A DNA stretch of 64,000 nt from Candidatus Peribacteria bacterium (lineage in GTDB: Bacteria; Patescibacteriota; Gracilibacteria; Peribacterales; Peribacteraceae). The stretch spans positions 725,637-789,636 of the forward strand of contig JAHFJN010000001.1 in the NCBI GenBank assembly GCA_023245865.1. The letters are read 5' to 3'. The notes under the pieces were generated by a model, which saw only the letters and a list, made by a program, of their open reading frames with translations, made no database searches and was not told where the DNA came from. Both the position numbers and the translations under genes were made by a program. Positions within the stretch are counted from its first letter, which is position 1. Each line of letters starts with the position of its first letter. Positions 26,203 to 35,720 of this stretch are shown here, one piece after another.

Positions 26203-26866
26203 TCCTAGTGACAATGCCATCCACAATCTGTACATCGCTCCCGTTTGGGGCATCCATCTCGCCCTGCAAATACTGCATGATCAGAGCTGCCACGACCTCC
26301 GGCTTCTGCTGACGATCACTGTTCTCTTTGCCAAAAAGCATCGTACGCATGTCGGTATTGACCCCTCCCGGCGACACGCTGATACAGGTAACGGTGCGCC
26401 CCGCCTCGCTGCACTCCCGTGCGACCGCTTGCGTGAGGCCACGTACCGCGAACTTCGATGCACTGTAGATCGAGAGTGTGGGATGCGCACGAGTCCCCGC
26501 ACGCGAGGCGATGTTGATGATCACCCCCTTCTTCTGTTTTTTCATCAGAGGAAGCGCAGCGTGCAGCACGTTGTAGACTCCTTTGACATTGGTATCCATA
26601 CATCGATCGAAATCCTCCTCGGAGGTGTCTTCAAGAAGTTTTGGCGACTCCGCCCATCCTGCGTTATTGACGAGAATGTCGATATGTCCGCGCCGGGCAT
26701 ATATATCGCAGATCCACGCATGCACGGACTCAAAGGATCGCACATCCACTTCTTCTTGCAATGGCGCCTCGACGATAAATCCTGCGGCGTGCAGCGCCTC
26801 AACAATGGCTTTGCCAAGGCCCTTGCTCCCTCCGGTCACGATGGCAACAGATTGCATGCGCTCCAT
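26186..26866 (-). CDS. Short-chain dehydrogenase/reductase (classical SDR)
   Basis: 226 residues from ATG 26866 (MERMQSV; ATG 26857 is also possible). Classical SDR marks are TGGSKGLGKA, DILVNNAGWAES, the catalytic Ser in INIASRAG, and Tyr-xxx-Lys in IYSASKFAV, followed by SPGGVNTDM. The substrate could be a sugar or acyl intermediate; the sequence does not decide. It ends by overlapping the rightward GT4 by 17 bp, and its start faces the C-methyltransferase 20 bp away. The long upstream extension of the open frame is antisense to that gene and is rejected. Confidence 0.82.
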   Translation of the reverse strand: MERMQSVAIVTGGSKGLGKAIVEALHAAGFIVEAPLQEEVDVRSFESVHAWICDIYARRGHIDILVNNAGWAESPKLLEDTSEEDFDRCMDTNVKGVYNVLHAALPLMKKQKKGVIINIASRAGTRAHPTLSIYSASKFAVRGLTQAVARECSEAGRTVTCISVSPGGVNTDMRTMLFGKENSDRQQKPEVVAALIMQYLQGEMDAPNGSDVQIVDGIVTRITTLD

Positions 26867-26874
26867 ACGCTGGG

Positions 26875-26880
26875 TACGAT
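26875..26880 (+). promoter_or_regulatory. -10-like TACGAT, 6 nt from the start codon
   Basis: TACGAT (4 of 6) ends 6 nt before ATG 26887. It is weak on its own but matches the spacing used elsewhere. Confidence 0.35.
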
Positions 26881-26886
26881 ACTCCC

Positions 26887-28185
26887 ATGCAGGCAGCCGT
26901 TGCCACTCAGGAAAAACCACCGGCTTTGAAGACCAAAGCACCCTACCCCGCAGGCTATTTTCGGGAGGATTGCCGCTTGTGTCATGCCAAGACCCTCGCA
27001 ACGTTTTTGGACTTCGGCATGCATCCGCACTCCGATGGCTTTGTGCCCGCTGCCGCTCTGAGAGATCCGGAACCGTTTTTCCCGCTGGCAACGGAGCTCT
27101 GCCTCACCTGTGGCCAGGTGCAGATCAACTACGTGGTGGATCCCCTCTACCTCTATGGACAGGAGTACCTCTACGATTCCACGATCACGGAGACCGGTCG
27201 GAAGCACTTCCGGGGCATGGCACACGATATCGTCGCAGCGTATGGCATTCCAAGCAGTGCGCTCGCGGTCGACATCGGTTCCAACGTGGGACTTCTGCTC
27301 TCGGGATTTCGTGACGAAGGAATGCGGGTCCAGGGCGTCGATCCGACCCCGCGCATGACCGCAATCGCGATCCAAAACGGCATCGATACGATCACGGAAT
27401 GTTTTTCATCGGATGTCGCGATGCGAATTAAAGCCGAAAAAGGCCAAGCGGCCGTCATCACCGGCACGAACGTCATTGCACACATCGATGATCTGGATGA
27501 TCTCATGAAAGGGATCGATATCCTTCTCGATGAAGAGGGAATTTTCGTGATCGAGGCGCCGTACCTCGCGGATCTCGTCGCACACACGGAGTACGACACG
27601 ATCTACCATCAACACCTCTCGTACTTTTCCGTGACTCCTCTCCATCGATTCTTCGCACGCTTCGCTATGGAGATCATTGATGTCGTGCGCACGACGATTC
27701 ATGGAGGCAGCATCCGGATCTTTGTCTCGCGGAGGGGCATTCGACCGGTCCGGCCGGTCGTAGAGGAGATGATGCAAAGTGAACAGAGAGAACATCTGCA
27801 TTCCCTCGAACGCATGCAACAATTCGCGACGGACGTCTACGCAGAGCGACGCTCCTTGACGGCACTCCTCGTGAACTTAAAAAACAGCGGTGCGCGAATA
27901 GCCGGCGTCGGCGCGCCTGCCAAAGGTTCGACACTGCTCAATTTCTGCGGCATCACGAGCGCACTGTTGGATTTCATCACGGAAAAAAATACACTGAAAG
28001 TCGGACGCTTCACCCCCGGCACGCATATCGAAATCGTCACGGACGAGATGCTGCTCACGTCGATGCCGGAGTACGCTCTGATTTTGCCGTGGAATTTCGC
28101 ACCGGAGATCATGCGTAACCTCCAGGAATACAAAAACCGCGGCGGCAAGTTCATCATTCCGATCCCCCTTCCGCATATCGTATGA
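26887..28185 (+). CDS. SAM-dependent sugar C-methyltransferase (three-domain type)
   Basis: 432 residues with the domain order of dTDP-sugar C-methyltransferases: an N-terminal zinc-binding region (Cys29 and Cys32 in CRLC, then CLTC near 72-75), a SAM domain (VDIGSNVGLLL about 129-139) with catalytic-region EYDTIYHQHLSYFS, and a C-terminal Rossmann-like domain (GVGAPAKGSTLLNF). The family methylates C3 of 4-keto-6-deoxy sugars, for which RmlA and RmlB in this window could supply the precursor. It begins an unbroken rightward run of six genes, the next joined by ATGA (28182-28185). Confidence 0.85.
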   Translation: MQAAVATQEKPPALKTKAPYPAGYFREDCRLCHAKTLATFLDFGMHPHSDGFVPAAALRDPEPFFPLATELCLTCGQVQINYVVDPLYLYGQEYLYDSTITETGRKHFRGMAHDIVAAYGIPSSALAVDIGSNVGLLLSGFRDEGMRVQGVDPTPRMTAIAIQNGIDTITECFSSDVAMRIKAEKGQAAVITGTNVIAHIDDLDDLMKGIDILLDEEGIFVIEAPYLADLVAHTEYDTIYHQHLSYFSVTPLHRFFARFAMEIIDVVRTTIHGGSIRIFVSRRGIRPVRPVVEEMMQSEQREHLHSLERMQQFATDVYAERRSLTALLVNLKNSGARIAGVGAPAKGSTLLNFCGITSALLDFITEKNTLKVGRFTPGTHIEIVTDEMLLTSMPEYALILPWNFAPEIMRNLQEYKNRGGKFIIPIPLPHIV

Positions 28186-28568
28186 GAACTTTTGTCGAAC
28201 ACATCGAGCCGGCCTTCAAGGATGCGCGCGGCAGCATCATTGATGTGTTTACAGGCCAAACGCATCACACCGGGCTGATTACGTTCACGAAGGGTGCCGT
28301 TCGCGCAAATCACTACCATAAGCGCCAAACGCAGTACACTTACATCCTCAGTGGCACCGTGGAACTCGCCACTCGAGATGTTCGCACCCCTGATGCACCG
28401 GTCCAAACCTTTACGTTAGAGCCCGGTGACCTCGCTTTGATCCCCCCGTTCGATATCCACGCCTACCGGGCACTCAGTGACGCGAGCATGCTCTGCCTCA
28501 CCGATGTCCCCCGCAGCGGCACAGGGTATGAGGATGACACGTTCCGCGTGGAACCGCTGCTCGTATGA
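28182..28568 (+). CDS. Cupin-fold sugar isomerase/epimerase-like protein
   Basis: 128 residues forming a single cupin barrel: KDARGSIIDVF at the start, then ANHYHKRQTQYTYILSG (42-58) with the two His and a Glu/Gln pattern of cupins, and LEPGDLALIPPFDIHAY. It resembles WxcM/FdtA-type ketoisomerases or RmlC relatives that act on dTDP-4-keto sugars, but lacks enough length for classical RmlC. Translation is coupled on both sides by ATGA overlaps with the C-methyltransferase and a GT4. A tailoring step on a dTDP-sugar is the likely role (inference). Confidence 0.7.
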   Translation: MRTFVEHIEPAFKDARGSIIDVFTGQTHHTGLITFTKGAVRANHYHKRQTQYTYILSGTVELATRDVRTPDAPVQTFTLEPGDLALIPPFDIHAYRALSDASMLCLTDVPRSGTGYEDDTFRVEPLLV

Positions 28569-29680
28569 AAATCCTGCTCCTCAACGACGACTTGCCACCT
28601 CAGGGCCGAAGCAGCGTCGCACTCATCGTCGAAGAACTTGCGCACGCATTTCAAAAACGCGGGCACGGCGTCACAATCTTCACCGCTGCTTCTGTAACAT
28701 CACTCGAGGACGTCCTCAAGGATCTGCGCCCCGATGTTGTGCACGCACACAACATTCAGAATAACCTCGGGTACGGTGTGCTTGAGACCGCACGCGCGTT
28801 CACGGACAATATTTTCCTCACGCTCCACGATGTGATGAGCTTTTCGTACGGACGGATGAACACGACACGCTATTTGAACAACGGTGATGCGCGCTGGCGC
28901 ATCACCGATCATCTCCTTCGCGCAGGCCTGCGATACCGACCGTGGCGAAACGCACGGATACGATTTGCCCTACGCAATAACGTAAAACAGATATTCACCG
29001 TGAGTGAGGCATTGCAGCATGCGGCCGCACAAAATGGCATTCGCGAAACAGAGGTGCTCTATAACGGGATCGACATCGACGCATGGCAATCTTCCTCCGA
29101 CGCAATCGATCAATTCGTTTGCGAACATAAGCTTCAAAATCGAAAAACGATTCTGTTTGGTGGGCGACTGAGTATGGACAAGGGCGTTGTTCCCGCCCTT
29201 AAAGCATTGGAGACACTCCGCAAAACGATACCGAACGTCCTCCTGCTCGTCGTCGGAGATCCTGTGCGCTTCGAACAATTGATCAAAGAAGCGGGACAAG
29301 AAAAATTGCATGAGCACGTTCGCGTCCTTGGATGGCTCGATCGCACGGCAATGAAAACCGCGTGCGGTGCGAGCGACATAGTCACCACCCCCTCGCTCTG
29401 TCTTGATTGTTTTCCGACGCTGAACTTGGAAGCGATGGCGGTACGGAGGCCCGTCGTCGGAACGATCTTCGGCGGAACGCCGGAAGCGGTGGAGCACGGG
29501 GTGACAGGGTACGTGTGTGATCCGCGAAAGACCGAGGAATATACATCGCACCTCCTGCAATTGCTGCAAAATGATGCGCTTCGGCTCACAATGGGCCAAA
29601 AGGGATACGAGCGCGTACGCGAGAAATTTTCGCTCTCTCGCCAAGTCGACTTCTTGCTGGAATACTACGAAACGATATGA
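28565..29680 (+). CDS. GT4-family glycosyltransferase
   Basis: 371 residues, GT-B fold. The N-domain begins [16 protein letters not shown] and includes [11 protein letters not shown]; the C-domain begins [17 protein letters not shown], and the donor-binding region is [17 protein letters not shown], ending in [10 protein letters not shown]. No membrane segments. It would transfer a hexose from a nucleotide sugar to a growing lipid-linked glycan in the cytoplasm. It overlaps both neighbours by 4 nt, part of the 26887-32558 operon. Confidence 0.85.
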   Translation: MKILLLNDDLPPQGRSSVALIVEELAHAFQKRGHGVTIFTAASVTSLEDVLKDLRPDVVHAHNIQNNLGYGVLETARAFTDNIFLTLHDVMSFSYGRMNTTRYLNNGDARWRITDHLLRAGLRYRPWRNARIRFALRNNVKQIFTVSEALQHAAAQNGIRETEVLYNGIDIDAWQSSSDAIDQFVCEHKLQNRKTILFGGRLSMDKGVVPALKALETLRKTIPNVLLLVVGDPVRFEQLIKEAGQEKLHEHVRVLGWLDRTAMKTACGASDIVTTPSLCLDCFPTLNLEAMAVRRPVVGTIFGGTPEAVEHGVTGYVCDPRKTEEYTSHLLQLLQNDALRLTMGQKGYERVREKFSLSRQVDFLLEYYETI

Positions 29681-30723
29681 ATATCCTCGTGACCGGATCG
29701 GCTGGGCTCATCGGCTCCGAGGCCGTGAAATATTTCTGTGAGCGGGGCGACAGCGTGCACGGGATCGATAACAACATGCGGCAGTATTTCTTCGGCCCCG
29801 AGGCCTCGACCGATTGGAATCGCCGGCAACTCGAGACGCAGTTTAAAAATTACACGCACCACACGCTCGACATCCGCGACTTCGCGGCGCTGGAAACCCT
29901 CTTCAAAGCGAAGTCATTCGACGTCATCATCCACACCGCCGCGCAGCCGAGCCACGACTGGGCGGCAAAGGAACCACTGACGGATTTTGGCGTGAACGCG
30001 CAGGGAACGATGCACCTCCTCGAGCTCACGCGCCTGCACGCCCCCGAAGCAGTCTTTATTTTCACCTCCACGAACAAAGTGTACGGCGACCGTCCGAATG
30101 CGCTGCCTTTCGTTGAGATGGAAACCCGTTGGGAACTTCCCGCAGACCACCGATACTTTCCGGGCATCGACGAATCAATGAGTATCGATGCCTCGATCCA
30201 CAGCGTCTTTGGTGCATCCAAGGTTGCAGCCGATGTTATGGTCCAAGAATACGGGAAATACTTCGGACTCAAGACAGGCGTCTTTCGCGGTGGATGCCTC
30301 ACCGGCCCCTCCCACTCTGCGACGCGCCTGCACGGGTTCCTCGCATACCTGATGCGCTGCATCGCGCGCGGCGAACCGTACACAATTTGCGGCTACAAGG
30401 CCAAGCAAGTGCGCGACAACATCCATAGCGCTGATGTACTGAGCGCGTTTGCCGCGTTCATTGAAAACCCGCACCCTGGTGAAGCCTACAACATCGGCGG
30501 CACACGCTTCAGCAATATCTCCATGCTCGAGGCGATCACAAAGAGCGAGAAGTTGCTCGGGAAAAAGGCGCAGATCACCTTGAGTGAAACGGCCCGTATC
30601 GGGGATCATATCTGGTACATCAGCGACATGAGCAAATTCAAAACACACTATCCGAGCTGGAAGCAAACATACACTATCGACAGCATCATGGAGGAAATCG
30701 CGAGACTCGGGCATTTCGGGTAA
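29677..30723 (+). CDS. Extended SDR related to CDP-paratose 2-epimerase, Phe in place of the catalytic Tyr
   Basis: 348 residues with [10 protein letters not shown] at 7-16 and the tyvelose/CDP-paratose 2-epimerase-like [11 protein letters not shown]. The segment that should read Tyr-xxx-Lys is HSVFGASK, so residue 178 is Phe and only Lys182 is kept. The bases at 30208-30210 are TTT, so this is not a misread of a single ambiguous call. I recall related proteins with the same VFGASK form, which would make it a subfamily trait. Catalysis would then need another acid/base or only NAD-sugar binding. Coupled by ATGA to the upstream GT4. Confidence 0.75.
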   Translation: MNILVTGSAGLIGSEAVKYFCERGDSVHGIDNNMRQYFFGPEASTDWNRRQLETQFKNYTHHTLDIRDFAALETLFKAKSFDVIIHTAAQPSHDWAAKEPLTDFGVNAQGTMHLLELTRLHAPEAVFIFTSTNKVYGDRPNALPFVEMETRWELPADHRYFPGIDESMSIDASIHSVFGASKVAADVMVQEYGKYFGLKTGVFRGGCLTGPSHSATRLHGFLAYLMRCIARGEPYTICGYKAKQVRDNIHSADVLSAFAAFIENPHPGEAYNIGGTRFSNISMLEAITKSEKLLGKKAQITLSETARIGDHIWYISDMSKFKTHYPSWKQTYTIDSIMEEIARLGHFG

Positions 30724-30732
30724 TATCCTCGC

Positions 30733-31842
30733 ATGCATATTCTCGTCACCGGCGGCGCGGGCTTCATCGGCAGCTTCCTTGTGGACGCTCTGATCGAACG
30801 CGGGGAGACCGTGCGGATCCTCGATAACCTAGATCCCCAGGTCCATCCGAAAGGAAATCCCTCGTACCTGAATGCAAGCGCAGAGTTCATAGAGGGTGAC
30901 GTGCGCGATCTCGCGACCGTACAGAAAGCGCTCCAAGGCATCGACACCGTCTTTCACTGCGCGTCCGCGGTGGGAGTCGCACAATCACAGTACGAAATCA
31001 AACGTTATACCGATGTGAATGTCGGCGGCACCGCGAATCTGCTCCAGGCAATCATCGAGAAAGGCTCCACCGTTAAAAAAATCTTGCTCCCGACGAGCAT
31101 GACGAGTTACGGCGAAGGATGCTACGCGTGCAGCACGCACGGAATCGTGCGGCCGGGGCTGCGCGGCGAAGAACAATTACAGAAGCACGACTGGCAGCTC
31201 CATTGCCCTGTGTGTGACGCTGAATTGAAGCCCGTGCCAACACCGGAATCCGCAGAGCGAAGTTCGGGCACCATCTACGCACTCAGTAAAAACATGCAGG
31301 AGGACATGGTGATGAATATCGCACGCACGTACGGCATTGCTGCGACCGCCCTTCGCCTCTTCAATGTCTACGGACCTCGCCAGAGCCTCAGTAACCCCTA
31401 CACCGGCGTCACCGCGATCTTCCTTTCGCGCCTCAAAAATAACCAGCAACCGGTCGTCTACGAAGACGGCCTCCAATCGCGCGATTTTATCTCGGTACAC
31501 GATGTGGTGCGGGCGTTTCTGCTCGCACTCGACTCCGATAACGCTGCAAGTGAGGTGTGCAACATCGGAAGCGGCTCGATGACGAGTATCGCAGCGATTG
31601 CGCGCACGCTTGCGGAAGTTACAGGGAGCACGCTTGAACCCAAGATTACAGGGGAATTTCGCAAGAATGATGTCCGCCACTGCTTCGCGGATATCACAAA
31701 GGCGAAGACGCTCCTCGGATGGGAGCCACAGGTTTCCTTCGAAGCCGGCATGCGTGAACTTGCTGCTTGGAGTGAGCATGAAACAGCCGAAGATCACTTT
31801 GAGGCGGCGACGGAGCAACTAAAAAAACACCACCTCGCATGA
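30733..31842 (+). CDS. Extended SDR epimerase with a zinc-knuckle insertion
   Basis: 369 residues with GGAGFIGSFL at 7-16, the TSMTSYGEG strand and a Tyr-xxx-Lys pair in IYALSK. Between the strand and the Tyr an insertion carries Cys130-xx-Cys133 (CYAC) and Cys158-xx-Cys161 (CPVC), four Cys laid out like a zinc ribbon. The nucleotide-sugar substrate is unknown; the C-terminal tail (EHETAEDHFEAA) is acidic and charged. It starts 9 nt after the previous gene, and its stop overlaps the next start in ATGA. Confidence 0.8.
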   Translation: MHILVTGGAGFIGSFLVDALIERGETVRILDNLDPQVHPKGNPSYLNASAEFIEGDVRDLATVQKALQGIDTVFHCASAVGVAQSQYEIKRYTDVNVGGTANLLQAIIEKGSTVKKILLPTSMTSYGEGCYACSTHGIVRPGLRGEEQLQKHDWQLHCPVCDAELKPVPTPESAERSSGTIYALSKNMQEDMVMNIARTYGIAATALRLFNVYGPRQSLSNPYTGVTAIFLSRLKNNQQPVVYEDGLQSRDFISVHDVVRAFLLALDSDNAASEVCNIGSGSMTSIAAIARTLAEVTGSTLEPKITGEFRKNDVRHCFADITKAKTLLGWEPQVSFEAGMRELAAWSEHETAEDHFEAATEQLKKHHLA

Positions 31843-32558
31843 CGCTCAGCATCATCATCCCGGCCCACAACGAAGAGGAGCAGATTGCTGCAACCGTGAT
31901 AGGCGTGCTCACGCAGGTGCAGACCCCCGACCGTGAAGTGATCGTCGTCGCGGATCACTGCAGTGACCTCACGGAAACCATCGTCACGGAGATCGCACGT
32001 AATCATCCGGAACTGCGATTGATCAAAAACACCGACCGTCCCGGCAGCTTCAGCAATGCTATTATCACAGGCCTCCATGCTGCAACCGGTACGTTGGTCG
32101 TTCCCGTAATGGCCGACCACTGCGACGATCCGAGTGCAATTGATCGGATGGTGAAAGCAATGGAGGAACGCGGCGCCGACGTCGTCTGCGCTTCGCGGTA
32201 CATGCGAGGAGGTAAGAAAGTCGGCGGACCGTGGCTGCAGAATATTTTTTCACGGATCGTCTGCTATAGCCTGCGCATCTTCACCGGCATTCCCACGTGG
32301 GACTGCGCGAATTCGTACAAGATGTACCGCAGCTCGGTGCTACGCAGTCTTCGCTACGACATTCCGAACGCCGGCACGGAGTACTCGATGGCGCTGCTCT
32401 TCCGTGCGTATTTTCATGGCGCCAAAATCATCGAAATCCCGACGACCTGGACCGGCACGTCGATCCCAATCAATCAGGAATTAAAGATCCTCCGCCGCTT
32501 CCCGAATTACTGGTATTGGTACAGAAAAGCCCTGCGGTGGCTCAGGAGAGAGGAATAA
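31839..32558 (+). CDS. GT2 glycosyltransferase
   Basis: 239 residues with SIIIPAHNEEEQI at the start, VVADHCSD in place of the more usual VDDGS, and VMADHCDDPSA as the probable metal-binding site, followed by CASRYMRGGKKVGG typical of DPM1-like GT2 enzymes. The C-terminus has Trp/Tyr-rich FPNYWYWYRKALRWL, which may contact the membrane. It is the last gene of the run from 26887 and overlaps the convergent WecB-like gene by 17 bp. Confidence 0.82.
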   Translation: MTLSIIIPAHNEEEQIAATVIGVLTQVQTPDREVIVVADHCSDLTETIVTEIARNHPELRLIKNTDRPGSFSNAIITGLHAATGTLVVPVMADHCDDPSAIDRMVKAMEERGADVVCASRYMRGGKKVGGPWLQNIFSRIVCYSLRIFTGIPTWDCANSYKMYRSSVLRSLRYDIPNAGTEYSMALLFRAYFHGAKIIEIPTTWTGTSIPINQELKILRRFPNYWYWYRKALRWLRREE

Positions 32559-33630
32559 ACCGTCTTAGCACTTCCGCAATCCTCTCCCCCGCCCGGCCAT
32601 CCCACAGAAGGGGAACGGTGACCGGAGGAGTGTGGGGATTTTTGGCGAAGACGATGACAGCCTTACGATCGGATAGATTGTCCGGATCGATGAGGACATT
32701 GCTGCCGCTTACGATCGTACTCGGACGTTCGGTATTGCGACGGAGCGTGAAACAACGCTTCTGCAAATACACCGCCTCCTCCTGGATGCCGCCGGAGTCG
32801 GTGATGACGCAGGCGGATTCCTTCAGCATGCGCAAGAACGAAAGGTAGCCCAGTGGATTGATCAATCGAATACCCTCGGGCACGACGATGCCGAACTGAT
32901 CGAGCGATGCACGCAGGCGATGATGTGCGGGAAGAATAAGAGGCAGGGAAGCTGCGACCTCTCCAAGAAACGAGAGGACAGACCGGAGCGTCGCTTCGTC
33001 ATCGACATTGCTCGGACGGTGGAGCGTGACAACGCCAAATGGCTCTGAGAAGCTCATTGGCATCTGTTCTTTTTGAATGAGAGGCATCATCCGTACGAGC
33101 GTATCGATCATGGTGTTGCCGACCAGATGAATCTGCCCCTTCGCGACTTCGCTTTTCAAATGCTCCACCCCCGACTCTTCGGAGCAGAAGAGAAGATCGG
33201 CGAGTGCGTCGATTGCGATCCTGTTATGTTCCTCGGGCATGGAGAGATCGAACGAGCGGAGTCCCGCCTCGATGTGCGCGAGGGGGATGCCGAGTTTTTT
33301 TGCAGCGCGCGCGCCACCAACCGCACCATTGACATCGCCATAGACAAGTACGACATCAGGACAAATCTTTTGGAGAACGGGAAGCAGCGCATCCTCCGTC
33401 GCTTGGATCACAGCTTCACGATCAGAGCCCCCTTTGATCCCAAGATTATGATCCGGCTGTGGAATCGCAAGCTGCGTGAAAAAGATGTCGGAGAGGAGCG
33501 GATCGTAGTGTTGCCCTGTGTGGACGATCACGTGTGCGAAGTCATTCGGGTGCGCGGCCAGCGCATGATGCACCGCCGCAAGTTTCACGAAGTTTGGGCG
33601 AGCCGAGGCGATACTGAGAATCGTTTTCAT
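32542..33630 (-). CDS. wecB: UDP-N-acetylglucosamine 2-epimerase (non-hydrolysing, WecB/WbpI type)
   Basis: 362 residues from ATG 33630 (MKTILSIASARPNF), which overlaps the upstream stop in ATGA. Family residues are present: GQHYDPLLSD, VYGDVNGAV, AHIEAGLRSFD, MPEEHNRIAID, LHRPSNVDD and ITDSGGIQEEA. It inverts C2 of UDP-GlcNAc to UDP-ManNAc, or acts on a 2,3-diacetamido uronic acid as WbpI does; these paralogs are hard to separate by eye. The other genes for such a diacetamido uronic acid are in the window, favouring a WbpI-like role (inference). Confidence 0.85.
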   Translation of the reverse strand: MKTILSIASARPNFVKLAAVHHALAAHPNDFAHVIVHTGQHYDPLLSDIFFTQLAIPQPDHNLGIKGGSDREAVIQATEDALLPVLQKICPDVVLVYGDVNGAVGGARAAKKLGIPLAHIEAGLRSFDLSMPEEHNRIAIDALADLLFCSEESGVEHLKSEVAKGQIHLVGNTMIDTLVRMMPLIQKEQMPMSFSEPFGVVTLHRPSNVDDEATLRSVLSFLGEVAASLPLILPAHHRLRASLDQFGIVVPEGIRLINPLGYLSFLRMLKESACVITDSGGIQEEAVYLQKRCFTLRRNTERPSTIVSGSNVLIDPDNLSDRKAVIVFAKNPHTPPVTVPLLWDGRAGERIAEVLRRFIPLS

Positions 33631-34790
33631 GCTGCTTTGGAAAGGTACGCATTCAAGATTCGTTGCATCCGTGCTTGCCACGTATGATTCTCGACAAGTT
33701 TTCGCGCGCGCTGTGCGCGCGCTCGCGCCTCACTCTGGTGATCTTGTATCCAACGCAGTGCGGTCACCAGACTCTTTGGGTCACCGGGCCGACAGAAGAT
33801 CGCCGTTTCATCACTAAGGACATCGCGCACAGTCGGAAGATCCGAGGTCACGATCGGGCGTTCGGCCGCCATGTACTCAAACATCTTTAAGGGGGACATG
33901 TGGTGACGATAGTGCGGAACATCCGGAAACGGCATCGCGAGGATATCGCACGCACTGAGCGCGGCCGGCACGTCACCCCCCGGAATTTCACCGGTAAAAA
34001 GAACATCGTCTTTCGTGAGGCCAAGGGCGTGGGCGGCGGCTTCGTATTCTTTTCGATCGTTCTCGGGGCCTCCGACGATGAATCCGAAAAATGTTTGCTG
34101 ATCTTTCAGCTCTGCGAGTGCTTCGAGCAGTACCGTGACACCTTTATCCATCCCGAGGGTTTTGAGTCTGCCGACATAACCGACGATTTGACGCTGCGTT
34201 TGGATATGGAATTTCGCGCGCGCCTCCGCGGGGGTGGCTACGTTTTGAAAACGCTCGAGCGCGACGGCGTCCCCTTCTGCGATCACCTTGTCGGCATCCA
34301 CTCCCCATTCGATGAGTGTTTCGCGCATGGAAGAAGTGAGACAGGCAACAAGTGCGCACGCATTGCATTCGGTGACAAACCGTCTGCGCGAGGCGCGCGG
34401 GAGCTGATGGAGCTCAAGAATGACGGGAATACCGGTCACGAGCAGGGCGGAGAGAAGTGCAGGCGAGCGTGTGTAGATCACATCAAAGTTGCTCTGAACC
34501 AAGTGCGTTTTCAGATGCAACCGCATGAGGCCGTTCAATGTCCAGAGCCCAATCACTCCGGGAAGCCATGGAGATGCAATCGGATCGAAGTTCCCAAGAT
34601 GCATCAGACTGACCTCCTGCCTGGCGCCGTAGTACGTCCAATAATCTTCGGCAACGACATTCTTGCGATACGGTGCAAAGACCGTGACCTGATGGCCAAG
34701 GCTCACAAGGGCATCGGCAACGTGCGCAATCTGATGGCCGTGCGCGCGTTCGCTCGGCAGCCGGACGTTCGTGCAGTACGCTATTCTCAT
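33627..34790 (-). CDS. GT4-family glycosyltransferase
   Basis: 387 residues, GT-B fold. N-domain: AYCTNVRLPSERAHGHQI, DVIYTRSPALLSA; C-domain: IVGYVGRLKTLGMDKGV, GEIPGGDVPAALSACDIL, and the donor region SPLKMFEYMAAERPIVTSD with the E-x7-type pattern. No membrane segment. It is followed by the WecB-like gene with a 4-nt overlap and preceded 10 nt away by the methyltransferase. Sugar unknown. Confidence 0.85.
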   Translation of the reverse strand: MRIAYCTNVRLPSERAHGHQIAHVADALVSLGHQVTVFAPYRKNVVAEDYWTYYGARQEVSLMHLGNFDPIASPWLPGVIGLWTLNGLMRLHLKTHLVQSNFDVIYTRSPALLSALLVTGIPVILELHQLPRASRRRFVTECNACALVACLTSSMRETLIEWGVDADKVIAEGDAVALERFQNVATPAEARAKFHIQTQRQIVGYVGRLKTLGMDKGVTVLLEALAELKDQQTFFGFIVGGPENDRKEYEAAAHALGLTKDDVLFTGEIPGGDVPAALSACDILAMPFPDVPHYRHHMSPLKMFEYMAAERPIVTSDLPTVRDVLSDETAIFCRPGDPKSLVTALRWIQDHQSEARARAQRARKLVENHTWQARMQRILNAYLSKAA

Positions 34791-34800
34791 CTGCGCTATC

Positions 34801-35694
34801 TTACTTCTTTCTGGCCAGTACCTCCATCATGTCAAACAGGTTCAATTTGAACGGTATCTGGGAGATTCCAAGCATCCGGAAGATCTTTTGTGTGAAGGGC
34901 GCGAGGGCAGGGTGGAAATGCGCGAGCCGGCTCGCCCAGTAATCGAGCGTGAAGACGCGTGTGTAGTGGCGTGAGACTAGGACCTCAAATCCTTTCTGTT
35001 CGAGGAGCATCTTCATCGTGCGGCGAGAAAAATAGGTGAGGTGCAGCGGATTGATGCCCCACCAACGGGATTTGAGCAGTCGCGCGAGCAGTCCGTCGCA
35101 GTCGGGAGTGGTGATGTAGAGGAGCCCCCCGGGCGCAAGGAGCTCTGCCGCTCTCGCGATCGCTTCGGCCGGGTGCGGATCGTGTTCGATGTAGTCGAGC
35201 ATCGAGATCGCACTGCAAGAACCGTTTTCCCACGGCACGTCGTGCATCGTCCCTTCGTGGATTTGAAGCGCGCGCCCGCGCGCGAGCTTGACCGCCCAAC
35301 GTGAGAGATCGACCCCGCGACTCGTCCAACCGCGCGCGTTGGCCTCGAGCAGAAACAGTCCCGTCGCGCAGCCGACATCGAGCAGCACGCCTTTCTCTGT
35401 GGCGAAGCGTTCGATGAGGTCAAGCCCGCGATGAAACGTCAACCGCCGGCTCGCATTCTCCTGATCGTAGAGATCGTCCTCCATCGTTTCGTAGAGATGA
35501 TTGATGTCGGCGTCGGACAGGTGCCAGTCGGAAATCTGGAGCCCACAACGGTCACAGCGCCACAGATCCCAACAAGTCGCGAGGCGTTCCTCGGTGATCC
35601 GATAATTGAGAGGAACGTGATCCGTCGTCGCGTGCACTGTGAGATGCATCGTCGTCGGGCCGCAGATCAGACACACGGAAGGACTGGCAGGCAT
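34801..35694 (-). CDS. SAM-dependent methyltransferase with N-terminal zinc finger
   Basis: 297 residues from ATG 35694 (MPASPSVCLICG). Two Cys pairs at the N-terminus (CLIC and CDRC, about 30 residues apart) look like a zinc site common in methyltransferases of glycan clusters. The SAM motif is LLDVGCATGLFLLEA, followed by GVDLSRWAVKLA and ISMLDYIEHD. The C-terminus is helical and basic. It probably modifies a sugar or a lipid-linked intermediate. The longer frame to 35793 overlaps the preceding GT-C gene and is rejected. Member of the leftward group 32542-37331. Confidence 0.82.
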   Translation of the reverse strand: MPASPSVCLICGPTTMHLTVHATTDHVPLNYRITEERLATCWDLWRCDRCGLQISDWHLSDADINHLYETMEDDLYDQENASRRLTFHRGLDLIERFATEKGVLLDVGCATGLFLLEANARGWTSRGVDLSRWAVKLARGRALQIHEGTMHDVPWENGSCSAISMLDYIEHDPHPAEAIARAAELLAPGGLLYITTPDCDGLLARLLKSRWWGINPLHLTYFSRRTMKMLLEQKGFEVLVSRHYTRVFTLDYWASRLAHFHPALAPFTQKIFRMLGISQIPFKLNLFDMMEVLARKK

Positions 35695-35720
35695 GGGAGG
35701 ACGTGAGCATGCCAGCGCGG

